DNA from: Aeromicrobium phoceense
GTDB lineage: Bacteria; Actinomycetota; Actinomycetes; Propionibacteriales; Nocardioidaceae
NCBI RefSeq assembly: GCF_013868155.1
Contig: NZ_JACEOG010000001.1
Coordinates: 496,001 to 560,000 of the forward strand
DNA length: 64,000 nucleotides
Direction: 5' to 3'
Shown: one piece after another, positions 47,132 to 54,615 of the stretch
Position numbering within the stretch: the first letter of the stretch is position 1
Layout of the letters: each line of letters begins with the position of its first letter
Translations under genes and position numbers: made by a program
Notes under the pieces: generated by a model
Seen by the model: only the letters and a program-made list of their open reading frames with translations
Database searches by the model: none
Told to the model about the DNA's origin: nothing

Positions 47132-47150
47132 GTGACGCGAACTACGTCAC
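47132..47150. promoter_or_regulatory. Operator palindrome between regulator and PRTase-like gene
   Basis: GTGACG (47132-47137) and CGTCAC (47145-47150) form a perfect inverted repeat with a 7-base centre, inside looser outer arms GTGTA/TACAC (about 47126-47130 and 47155-47159). It lies in the 59-bp gap between divergent starts. Confidence 0.6.
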
Positions 47151-47177
47151 GCGTTACACGCCACGAAAGAGGCCAAG

Positions 47178-47639
47178 ATGACCTTGCTTCATTCTGCCGC
47201 GCGCACGATCGTGCCCCCCCGGTCCCTTGCCGGCCGGGTGCTCGAGGGGCAGGGACACCTTCGCTACCTCGCCACCCCTGACGGCCTACGCGACGCCTCT
47301 CAAAGGATCGCAGACGCCGCGATAAGCCTCGGATGCTCCAGCGTCGCGTCCGTGTCACAGCACGCTGCCGGTCCTCTCGCAGCCGCAACGCTTCTGAACC
47401 CAGACCTTCAACTTGTCTCGATGGACCATCTCTGGGCAGGAGAAGTCGACAAACTACTACTCGTCGAGACGGTTGCGGTCTCGGGACACCAGGTCCGAGC
47501 CGCTATCGAACGAGCGCTCGAAGCTGGCGCGACTTGGGTGGGTGTCGTCATTCTCTTTCCTGTCCTGGGGACAAACGAGCTCGGACTCGTTGAGGCGTTC
47601 GGGCTCGCAGCGGCAGACGCCGTGTACGTTGCGGCGTAG
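47178..47639 (+). CDS. Degenerate phosphoribosyltransferase-like protein
   Basis: A 153-residue protein with a Rossmann-like layout. The segment LLLVETVAVSGHQVRAAIERAL (about 93-113) aligns in shape with the PRPP-binding loop of type I PRTases. The usual two acidic residues are E-T, and the end of the loop is G-H-Q rather than G-x-T. It may therefore bind a nucleotide without normal transferase activity. ATG 47178. Linkage to a kinase and a dedicated regulator is unusual for a metabolic PRTase. Function unknown. Confidence 0.6.
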   Translation: MTLLHSAARTIVPPRSLAGRVLEGQGHLRYLATPDGLRDASQRIADAAISLGCSSVASVSQHAAGPLAAATLLNPDLQLVSMDHLWAGEVDKLLLVETVAVSGHQVRAAIERALEAGATWVGVVILFPVLGTNELGLVEAFGLAAADAVYVAA

Positions 47640-47665
47640 GGCCCGGTCTCCACGATCCGGGGAGT

Positions 47666-48118
47666 TCAGAGGGCACAAGCAACGAAGGCAGCCCCAGCGG
47701 CGTCCGCATCAGCCGCGCCCGCCAGTGCCTTGCCCTTCATAATCAACTCGGGGCCTCTCAGGCCAACCACATTTCCGAGCACACGCTTGTCGCCCAACGT
47801 GACGAGGTGTGTTGCCCCACGCAACACACCGACTGCTGCACCCTCACCGCGTAGCCGTAGCTTCGTTTCCTTCGTCAGACCGGCGCGTGCCGCGAACCCG
47901 GCCTCCATCAACGCGGCAGCACGGATGGGGTGTACCTGAAGTTGCGAGGACAACGCCTGCACAAGATCGAGCAACTGAACCTCGGGTTCCGTCCCGGCAG
48001 TTGTCGCGTACTCGAAGCGCCTCGAGACCGCCATCTGGTCAGCCTCGTCGATAACCACTCCGCGCAGCACGGGACAACCGTGCTTGATTCTTACGGTGAC
48101 TCCGACCACAAGCGCCAT
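47666..48118 (-). CDS. Unknown protein of the PRTase/kinase cluster
   Basis: A 150-residue protein: MALVVGVTVRIKHGCPVLRG, then RFEYATTAGTEPEVQLLDLVQALSSQL, then Ala-rich helices and ALVGLRGPELIMKG-like strands (VVGLRGPELIMKGKALAGAA). I do not recognise the family. Alternating strands and helices suggest a compact alpha/beta fold. ATG 48118 is divergent from the kinase (22 bp gap) and its stop faces the PRTase-like gene (26 bp). Confidence 0.55.
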   Translation of the reverse strand: MALVVGVTVRIKHGCPVLRGVVIDEADQMAVSRRFEYATTAGTEPEVQLLDLVQALSSQLQVHPIRAAALMEAGFAARAGLTKETKLRLRGEGAAVGVLRGATHLVTLGDKRVLGNVVGLRGPELIMKGKALAGAADADAAGAAFVACAL

Positions 48119-48140
48119 TCCGGCACCGTACTCTTCCGGA

Positions 48141-49205
48141 GTGAACTCCGTCAGTACGGCCGTGGTGGGGGACCTGTTCGCCGGCAGGTACCTGATCGAA
48201 GCGCGTCTCGGAGACGGCGCCTACGGCGAGGTCTGGCGCGCCAAGGACCGGCACCGAGACCAAGTGGTCGCTCTGAAGATCCTCTCGAGCACCCAGCCGG
48301 ACGACGCTTGGCAAGAAGCTCGACGCCTCACCGAGCTTGAGAGTCCCAACATCCTGCGGGTCAGCAACGCCGACCTCGCGATCGACGTTCCGTACATTGC
48401 ATCAGCGCTAGCTACCAGAGGTACCGCTGCCGATGAGATGAAGCCGCTCGGGATGGCGCCTGCCCGGGCAGTGCACCTGATCCGAGGCACGTTGCGAGGC
48501 CTGCAACTGTGCCACGATCGGAGGATTCTTCACCGCGACGTGAAGCCGGCGAACATCTTCATCGGAGGGACAGGCGACGCCCAGCTGGGAGACTTCGGCT
48601 GTGCGGCACTAATGGCACCCGACGATACCGGCAACCCGCACGGCGACCCGGACATCAGAGCACTGGAGGTCCTGAAGGGCGGTTCGTGCACGAGAAGTTC
48701 GGACATTTACAGCGCCGGCCTCTCCCTCTACGCGATGCTGACCGGGTCGCTGCCGTTCTCGTTGGCCGCCCTGGGTGACTTCAAAGCTCTTAGGGAAGCC
48801 GTCACAGCCGGGATGCCAGATGTGCGAGACGTTGCTCCTCACGTCAGCCTCGGCCTCGCGCAGGTGGTACGGAAAGCCACTGCGCCCAAGCCAGCGGACC
48901 GGTACGGAACGGTCGCAGAATTCAGCGCTGCGCTCGCCAAGCACGCAACTGCCCACGCGGACATCTGGCGAGTTGAACCTTCGTCGGCTGCGCACTTGGA
49001 CCACGTGGGGCACGACCGCTGTTGGACGGCCGTTCGTAGGCACGATGCTCAGATGATTTACGTCTGCGTCGACCCGTCTGGTCGAAAGTGGGACGTGTTG
49101 GTGCGGCGTTCGAGCGGCCGGCGCGCGAACACCCTCTGCCGCAGCGGTCTGAACTCTTCGGCTACGACTGTCCACCTCCGGAGAATCTTCGATAAGCTGC
49201 GCTGA
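48141..49205 (+). CDS. Serine/threonine protein kinase
   Basis: A 354-residue Hanks-type kinase. The glycine loop GDGAYGEVW is at 24-32, Lys46 in ALKIL, HRDVKPANIF at 131-140 and DFG at 151-153, so it should be active. No transmembrane helix or PASTA domain. The C-terminal ~75 residues (DRCWTAVRRHDAQMIYVCVD) form a separate unknown domain. GTG 48141 with a GGA just upstream is chosen; ATG 48084 would overlap the divergent gene. It is the last gene before attR and probably works with the neighbouring PRTase-like and unknown proteins. Confidence 0.82.
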   Translation: MNSVSTAVVGDLFAGRYLIEARLGDGAYGEVWRAKDRHRDQVVALKILSSTQPDDAWQEARRLTELESPNILRVSNADLAIDVPYIASALATRGTAADEMKPLGMAPARAVHLIRGTLRGLQLCHDRRILHRDVKPANIFIGGTGDAQLGDFGCAALMAPDDTGNPHGDPDIRALEVLKGGSCTRSSDIYSAGLSLYAMLTGSLPFSLAALGDFKALREAVTAGMPDVRDVAPHVSLGLAQVVRKATAPKPADRYGTVAEFSAALAKHATAHADIWRVEPSSAAHLDHVGHDRCWTAVRRHDAQMIYVCVDPSGRKWDVLVRRSSGRRANTLCRSGLNSSATTVHLRRIFDKLR

Positions 49206-49431
49206 TCCGCTGGACGCATCGTGCATCGCCAAGAGTCGGGCTCCGGGCCCGCCGCATTCCCTCGCTGCGGCGCAGGCTTCCGCTTCGCTCCCATGTGCTA
49301 ACTCAGGTGCTACCGACGGTGTAGATCTACGAATCCAGATGAATCTCTCCGTTGCGGCAGCGAGCTCTTTTCCCTCCGTTTCTGGGCGTTGTCGTCATGC
49401 TTCGATTCTTCGCGCAACCCCGCGATGAACA
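49206..49431. other. Gene-free right end of the element with candidate arm sites
   Basis: No gene seen. GTGCTAA at 49295-49301 and GTGCTA at 49307-49312 repeat the left-end pair (35246, 35258) with the same 12-bp period and orientation, about 120 bp inside attR. Confidence 0.45.
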
Positions 49432-49455
49432 GTTCGAATCCCCTATCCTCCGCCA
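49432..49455 (+). repeat. Right attachment site (attR core)
   Basis: A second, identical copy of the last 24 bases of tRNA-Ser(GGA), not followed or preceded by the rest of a tRNA. Confidence 0.92.
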
Positions 49456-49468
49456 CCGACGTCACAAG

Positions 49469-49504
49469 CCAGCGGGCGGCGCGCACCAGCGTGCCGCCCG
49501 CTGG
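49469..49504 (+). terminator. Probable original terminator of tRNA-Ser(GGA), now displaced
   Basis: A perfect 12-bp stem (49469-49480 with 49493-49504), loop 12, starting 13 bp after attR. The other tRNA-Ser here has its terminator 11 bp after the gene, so this is most simply the tRNA's own terminator, separated from it by the insertion. Confidence 0.65.
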
Positions 49505-49559
49505 TGTGTTCCCAAGGCTCCAGGGCGGAGGCTTGTCTCCGCCACGAGCGTCAAGAAGC

Positions 49560-49590
49560 GATGGCCCGCACCTCACCGGTGCGGGCCATC
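49560..49590. terminator. Terminator downstream of the XRE-cupin gene
   Basis: A perfect 13-bp stem (49560-49572 with 49578-49590) with loop TCACC, 30 bp beyond the stop of the minus-strand gene. Confidence 0.75.
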
Positions 49591-49620
49591 GTCGCTCATG
49601 GACTCCGTCGGGGTGACGCG

Positions 49621-50247
49621 TCAGGCGCGGGCTGCGAGCACGACCGTGCGGATGAACCGCGTGGGCTCGCTGGAGTCGTTGGCGTACTCGTAGGGACGGT
49701 CGCTGAGCAGCCGGCACGATGTCCCCGCGGCGAGGGCGTGGCGGTCGCCGTCGACGCCGATCGTCAGCTCTCCCTCGAGCACGTGGAAGAGCTCCTGGGA
49801 TCCGTCGGGATCGGCCCGGCCGATGTACGAGTCCCCCGGCTGCAGGGTCCACGACCAGAGGTCTGCCGTTCGACTGCCGCTGGACGCCACCAGGAGGTGG
49901 GCCGAGCTCCCTCCGGACGTCGACCACACCAGGACGTGGTCCGCAGCGCTGACGGACTCGAGTGCGGCGGCCGAGTCGTCGGGTGCCAGCAGCGTCGTGA
50001 AGTCCGTGCCCAGCTGGCGGGCGATCCGGGTGATGGCCACCAGGCTCGGGTTGGCTTGACCGTGCTCGATCTGGGTCAGGAGGCGGCGACTGATGCCGGA
50101 CTGGTCCGCAAGCTGCTGCATCGTCAGACGGAGCTCGTTGCGAGCCTCGCGGATGCGGCGCCCGACCAGGACGAGGAACTCCTGGTTGAGCTCGCCGTCA
50201 CCGTCCGCAGGATCGGTCGGACGCGGGGAGTCCACGGCTCCGGTCAC
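49621..50247 (-). CDS. XRE family regulator with C-terminal cupin domain
   Basis: A 208-residue regulator. The HTH is at about 28-85 ([41 protein letters not shown]). The cupin_2 sensor is at about 135-205 ([27 protein letters not shown]), with metal/ligand-binding Glu and His. GTG 50247 overlaps the VOC gene stop by four bases. It likely autoregulates through the palindrome at 50697-50714, upstream of the shared operon. Confidence 0.87.
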   Translation of the reverse strand: MTGAVDSPRPTDPADGDGELNQEFLVLVGRRIREARNELRLTMQQLADQSGISRRLLTQIEHGQANPSLVAITRIARQLGTDFTTLLAPDDSAAALESVSAADHVLVWSTSGGSSAHLLVASSGSRTADLWSWTLQPGDSYIGRADPDGSQELFHVLEGELTIGVDGDRHALAAGTSCRLLSDRPYEYANDSSEPTRFIRTVVLAARA

Positions 50248-50672
50248 ACCGCGAACAGCTGGTCGAGATCACGGAAGGCCTTGAACTCCAAGGCGTTTCC
50301 GGAGGGGTCGAGGAAGAACATGGTCCACTGCTCGCCCGGCTCGCCCTCGAAGCGGACGTAGGGCTCGATGACGAACTCCGTGTCCGCAGCGCGGAGACGC
50401 TCCGCCAGCTCGGTGAACCGCTCCACGTCGAGCACCAGGCCGAAGTGTGGGACCGGCACCTGGTGGCCGTCCACGGGATTCGTCCCGGCCACCGCGTTCC
50501 GATGATCGTCGACCTGATGGGTGACGACCTGATGGCCGTCGACATTCCAGTCGGTCCACCGGTCGGCCGAGCGTCCGCGACCGAAGCCGAGGACTTCGCC
50601 GTAGAAGTGGCGCGCGGCCTCGATGTCGTGGACGGGAAGGGCGAGATGGAACGGAGGCAGGGTGGTCGTCAT
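50244..50672 (-). CDS. VOC family protein (glyoxalase/dioxygenase fold)
   Basis: A 142-residue protein with paired beta-alpha-beta-beta-beta units: [23 protein letters not shown] and [18 protein letters not shown], ending [20 protein letters not shown]. Candidate metal ligands are H in FHLALP, H in PHFGLVL and E in ALEFK. The substrate is unknown. GGAG lies six bases before ATG 50672. First gene of a two-gene operon with the XRE-cupin regulator. Confidence 0.85.
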   Translation of the reverse strand: MTTTLPPFHLALPVHDIEAARHFYGEVLGFGRGRSADRWTDWNVDGHQVVTHQVDDHRNAVAGTNPVDGHQVPVPHFGLVLDVERFTELAERLRAADTEFVIEPYVRFEGEPGEQWTMFFLDPSGNALEFKAFRDLDQLFAV

Positions 50673-50696
50673 GTGGGCTCCTTGGTGGTTCGCGTA

Positions 50697-50714
50697 TGTG
50701 CAGAATAGTGCACA
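50697..50714. promoter_or_regulatory. Operator palindrome of the VOC/XRE-cupin operon
   Basis: TGTGCA-N6-TGCACA, a perfect inverted repeat 25 bp upstream of the VOC start, overlapping a possible minus-strand -10 (TATTCT). Probable binding site of the XRE-cupin protein (inference). Confidence 0.55.
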
Positions 50715-50875
50715 TGTGAGTGCATTCCAAGGCGGGACCTTACAGCACCCCGACCGCCGTCCCGATGTCGTCACGGCGGCTCAGAATGCGGACACCTCGG
50801 AACCGTGGCACTGTCATTCCCGACCGAAACGGTCGTCGCATCCGCGCCGGCCGTCATCGAGGGAAGGGACCTGAC

Positions 50876-51088
50876 ATGTACTTCGGTGGATCCATCGCTC
50901 TCATCGCGATCGGCGCGATTCTCGCGTTCGCGGTGACCGACGCCATCAACGGCGTCGATCTGACCATGGTCGGCTACATCTGCATCGCGGCCGGTGCCCT
51001 GGGCATCGTGCTGAGCCTGATCGTCAACAGCCGACGCGACCACGCGGTGCGCGACACGCGCCGCGACGACCTGCCGCCGGCTCGCTGA
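50876..51088 (+). CDS. Small two-helix membrane protein (DUF6458-like)
   Basis: A 70-residue protein: MYFGGSIALIAIGAILAFAV and a second helix TMVGYICIAAGALGIVLSLI, then a charged tail (RRDHAVRDTRRDDLP). GGGAAGGGA precedes ATG 50876. Such proteins are common in actinomycetes and have no known role. It is followed at once by the structured leader of the lipoate-ligase gene. Confidence 0.75.
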   Translation: MYFGGSIALIAIGAILAFAVTDAINGVDLTMVGYICIAAGALGIVLSLIVNSRRDHAVRDTRRDDLPPAR

Positions 51089-51093
51089 ACCAC

Positions 51094-51166
51094 TCACCAC
51101 GCAGGTCCGGTTCGACCGGCGGAAGCATCCGCCGTCCGGGGGTGTTGAACCGGACATGCGTGGTGA
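51094..51166 (+). promoter_or_regulatory. Long structured RNA leader enclosing the start of the lipoate-ligase gene
   Basis: Arms 51094-51113 and 51147-51166 pair over 20 positions with a single mismatch (51104/51156). A second hairpin sits inside (51117-51123 with 51128-51134, loop AGCA), and a 12-base unpaired stretch 51135-51146 contains GGGGG, the likely ribosome site. The start codon ATG 51156-51158 lies in the 3' arm. The whole looks like a translation-controlling RNA or riboswitch-like element rather than a plain terminator. No known class is recognised. Confidence 0.6.
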
Positions 51167-52205
51167 ATACAAGGTCCCCGGCGGCAAGCTCGTCGCGGTC
51201 GACCTCGAAGTCCAGAACGACCGGCTCGTCGACGTCAGCGTCTCGGGGGACTTCTTCCTCGAGCCCGAGGAGGCCCTCCTCGACGTCAACGCCGCCCTGA
51301 CCGGTCTCTCGGTCGACGCGTCAGTCGACCAGCTCACGTCCTCGATCTCCGGGGCCGTCGGCCCTGACACGGCCTTCATCGGCTTCACGCCCGAGGCCGT
51401 CGGCATCGCCGTCCGCCGGGCGCTCGGCAAGGCCACCGGCTGGCACGACCACACCTTCGACGTCATCGGCCCGGTGACGATGGACCCGGCCATGCACGTC
51501 GCCCTCGACGAGGTCATCGGCCGCGAGGTCGCCGAGGGCACCCGGCCGGCCACGTTCCGCATCTGGGACTGGGACAGCCCCCTCGTGGTGATCGGCTCGT
51601 TCCAGAGCTACGTCAACGAGATCGACGCCGAGGGTGCCGCGAAGCACGGCATCGACGTCGTGCGCCGGGTCTCCGGCGGCGGCGCCATGTTCATGGAGCC
51701 GGGCAACTGCATCACGTACTCGCTGGTCGTCCCCGGCTCGCTCGTGGAGGGGCTGAGCTTCGAGCGCTCGTACTCGTTCCTCGACGACTGGGTGATCGAG
51801 GCGCTGGCCGAGGTCGGCGTGCGGGCCCACTTCGTGCCGCTCAACGACATCGCGAGCGACCAGGGCAAGATCGGCGGCGCCGCGCAGAAGCGGTTCGCCG
51901 GCGGCTCGGTGCTGCACCACGTCACGATGGCGTACGACATCGACGCCGACAAGATGACCGAGGTGCTGCGGATCGGCCGCGAGAAGATGAGCGACAAGGG
52001 CACCCGCTCGGCCAACAAGCGCGTCGACCCGATGCGCTCGCAGACCGGCCTGACCCGCGAGGCGATCCTCGACAGCTTCCTCGAGACGTTCCGCCGCCGG
52101 TACGCGACGAACGAGTCGGAGTACACCGAGGCCGAGCTGGCCGAGGCGAAGCGCCGGGTGGACGAGAAGTTCTCGACCAGCGAATGGACCCACCGGGTCC
52201 CCTGA
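51156..52205 (+). CDS. Lipoate-protein ligase family protein with N-terminal accessory domain
   Basis: A 349-residue protein. Residues 1-95 (MRGEYKVPGGKLVAVDLEVQ, SGDFFLEPEEALLDVNAAL) are the small lipoate-ligase accessory domain. About 100-345 is the BPL/LplA catalytic domain with VVRRVSGGGAMFMEPGNCITYSL and DQGKIGGAAQKRFAGGSVLHH, in which the GKIGG Lys is the expected lipoyl-AMP Lys. In E. coli LplA the order is catalytic then accessory. It should attach lipoate to dehydrogenase complexes or GcvH. The start is supported by the conserved N-terminus and lies inside the leader stem. Confidence 0.87.
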   Translation: MRGEYKVPGGKLVAVDLEVQNDRLVDVSVSGDFFLEPEEALLDVNAALTGLSVDASVDQLTSSISGAVGPDTAFIGFTPEAVGIAVRRALGKATGWHDHTFDVIGPVTMDPAMHVALDEVIGREVAEGTRPATFRIWDWDSPLVVIGSFQSYVNEIDAEGAAKHGIDVVRRVSGGGAMFMEPGNCITYSLVVPGSLVEGLSFERSYSFLDDWVIEALAEVGVRAHFVPLNDIASDQGKIGGAAQKRFAGGSVLHHVTMAYDIDADKMTEVLRIGREKMSDKGTRSANKRVDPMRSQTGLTREAILDSFLETFRRRYATNESEYTEAELAEAKRRVDEKFSTSEWTHRVP

Positions 52206-52215
52206 CCGCCCCGTG

Positions 52216-52270
52216 GCCGGCTGATCTCGATACGCGAGCTCGTTCCTCGCCCTGCTACTCGATCACCGGC
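52216..52270. repeat. REP-like intergenic palindromic repeat
   Basis: Imperfect inverted ends GCCGGCTGATC (from 52216) and GATCACCGGC (to 52270) enclose TCGATACGCGAGCTCGTTCC. This pattern is familiar from intergenic repeats in Nocardioidaceae and related actinomycetes; only one copy is in this window. Confidence 0.55.
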
Positions 52271-52280
52271 TCTCAGACGA

Positions 52281-52314
52281 AAGACCCGCCGGCCCCTGGG
52301 GGCCGGCGGGTCTT
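52281..52314. terminator. Terminator between lipoate-ligase and acyl-CoA dehydrogenase genes
   Basis: A 16-bp self-complementary stem (52281-52296 with 52299-52314), T-rich tail TCTTCTC, between convergent genes. Confidence 0.85.
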
Positions 52315-52330
52315 CTCGTGAGAGCGGTGA

Positions 52331-53428
52331 TCAGCCGATCGGGTCGAAGACCGCGTGGTCGCCGACCTGGGCGGCCAGGCGCGCCCGGTGGAACTCGCCG
52401 TCGCCGATCAGGTGCTCGATCGCGATGAGGCGGCTGGCGTAGTGACCGACCGAGTACTCGGCGGTCATGCCGATGCCGCCGTGCAGCTGGATCGCGTCGA
52501 GGCCGATGTGGCGACCGGCCACGCTGACCTGCAACGCCGAGTGCGAGGCCGCGGTGGCCAGCTGCTCGGGCGTGGTGGCCTCGTCGGCCGCGACGATCGT
52601 GGCCCACGTGATGGTGCTGCGGGCCAGCTCGAGCGCGACGTACATGTCGGCGGCACGGTGGTTGAGCGCCTGGAACGTGTTGAGCGTGACGCCGAACTGC
52701 TTGCGCGTCTTGAGGTAGCCGACCGTGGTGGTCAGCGCCGTCTCCATCGCGCCCAGGGCCTCGTGGGCGTACGCGATGCGCGCCCGGTCGAGAGCGGTCT
52801 CGATCGCGGCGGTCTGGTCGCCGCCCTCGCCCAGCTGGACGGCCGGGGTGTCGCCGAACGTGACGGTCGCGGCGCGGCCGCCGTCGTTGGTGATGGCGGT
52901 CTCCACCGCGGTGGCGCCCTCGACGAGGAACACGCCGGTGCCGCCCTCGGGCAGCGCGGCCGTGACCAGCAGGAGGTCGGCCCGCTCGGCCTGGACCACG
53001 GGCGACTTGACGCCGTTGAGCTTGCCGTCGGCGAACGTCACCGAGGCCTGGGTCGACCAGCGCTTGCCGGGCTCCATCCACGCCAGGATCGGCAGGACCT
53101 CGCCACCGGCGACGGCGTCGACGTACTGCTTCTTCTGCTCGTCGGTGCCCAGCGCGTCGATGAGGCCGCCGGCCAGGACGATCGCCTCGACGAACGGGTC
53201 GGGGGCGATGACCTTGCCCAGCTCCTCGGCGGCGAGCGAGACCTCGACGGGGCTGGCCTCGAACGGCAGGCTCAGCACACCCATCTCGGCGAGCTTCTCC
53301 CACGCGGCGAAGCCGGGATCGGTCTTGGTGACCTCGCGGCGGGCCTCGGAGGACTCGTAGACGTTGGTGATCAGACCGCGGACGGCCTTGACGAGAGCCT
53401 TCTGCTCCGAATCGATGGTGAAGTCCAT
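52331..53428 (-). CDS. Acyl-CoA dehydrogenase (smaller partner of a pair)
   Basis: A 365-residue flavoprotein of the acyl-CoA dehydrogenase fold: MDFTIDSEQKALVKAVRGLI, EELGKVIAPDPFVEAIVL, KTRKQFGVTLNTFQALNHRAADMYV and LQLHGGIGMTAEYSVGHYASRL. The central beta domain is short and divergent. This pattern fits alpha/beta heterotetrameric enzymes of sterol or branched-chain degradation (FadE26/27-like). It starts 1 bp after the partner's stop, so they are co-translated. Confidence 0.85.
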   Translation of the reverse strand: MDFTIDSEQKALVKAVRGLITNVYESSEARREVTKTDPGFAAWEKLAEMGVLSLPFEASPVEVSLAAEELGKVIAPDPFVEAIVLAGGLIDALGTDEQKKQYVDAVAGGEVLPILAWMEPGKRWSTQASVTFADGKLNGVKSPVVQAERADLLLVTAALPEGGTGVFLVEGATAVETAITNDGGRAATVTFGDTPAVQLGEGGDQTAAIETALDRARIAYAHEALGAMETALTTTVGYLKTRKQFGVTLNTFQALNHRAADMYVALELARSTITWATIVAADEATTPEQLATAASHSALQVSVAGRHIGLDAIQLHGGIGMTAEYSVGHYASRLIAIEHLIGDGEFHRARLAAQVGDHAVFDPIG

Positions 53429-53429
53429 G

Positions 53430-54545
<1,116 letters not shown>

Positions 54546-54559
54546 GAGTGCCCCTTCGC

Positions 54560-54577
54560 ACTAAGCGCTTGCTTAGT
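54560..54577. promoter_or_regulatory. TetR-type operator of the acyl-CoA dehydrogenase operon
   Basis: ACTAAGC (54560-54566) and GCTTAGT (54571-54577) form a perfect inverted repeat with a 4-base centre, 14 bp upstream of the start. On the minus strand it contains AGCAAGCGCTTAGT, one base off the published KstR2 consensus (AnCAAGnnCTTGnT). Control by a KstR2/FadR-like TetR repressor is inferred. Confidence 0.65.
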
Positions 54578-54615
54578 CTTGAGAATACTGTGCAACTGCC
54601 GTTGACACCAGCGAG

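Larger units (their letters stand above)
35161..49455. mobile_element. Integrative (conjugative or mobilizable) element in tRNA-Ser(GGA)
   Basis: About 14.3 kb between two identical 24-bp copies of the tRNA 3' end. Contents from the left: HEPN-like candidate, tyrosine integrase, XRE repressor, excisionase, Fic protein, MobF relaxase, three decayed genes, and a regulator/PRTase-like/unknown/kinase cluster at the right. Base composition is visibly less GC-rich, with more alternative codons than the flanks. There is a relaxase, but I see no FtsK-like transfer pump, no type IV secretion genes and no replication initiator. It is therefore a mobilizable or decaying element rather than a complete actinomycete AICE. 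Confidence 0.9.
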
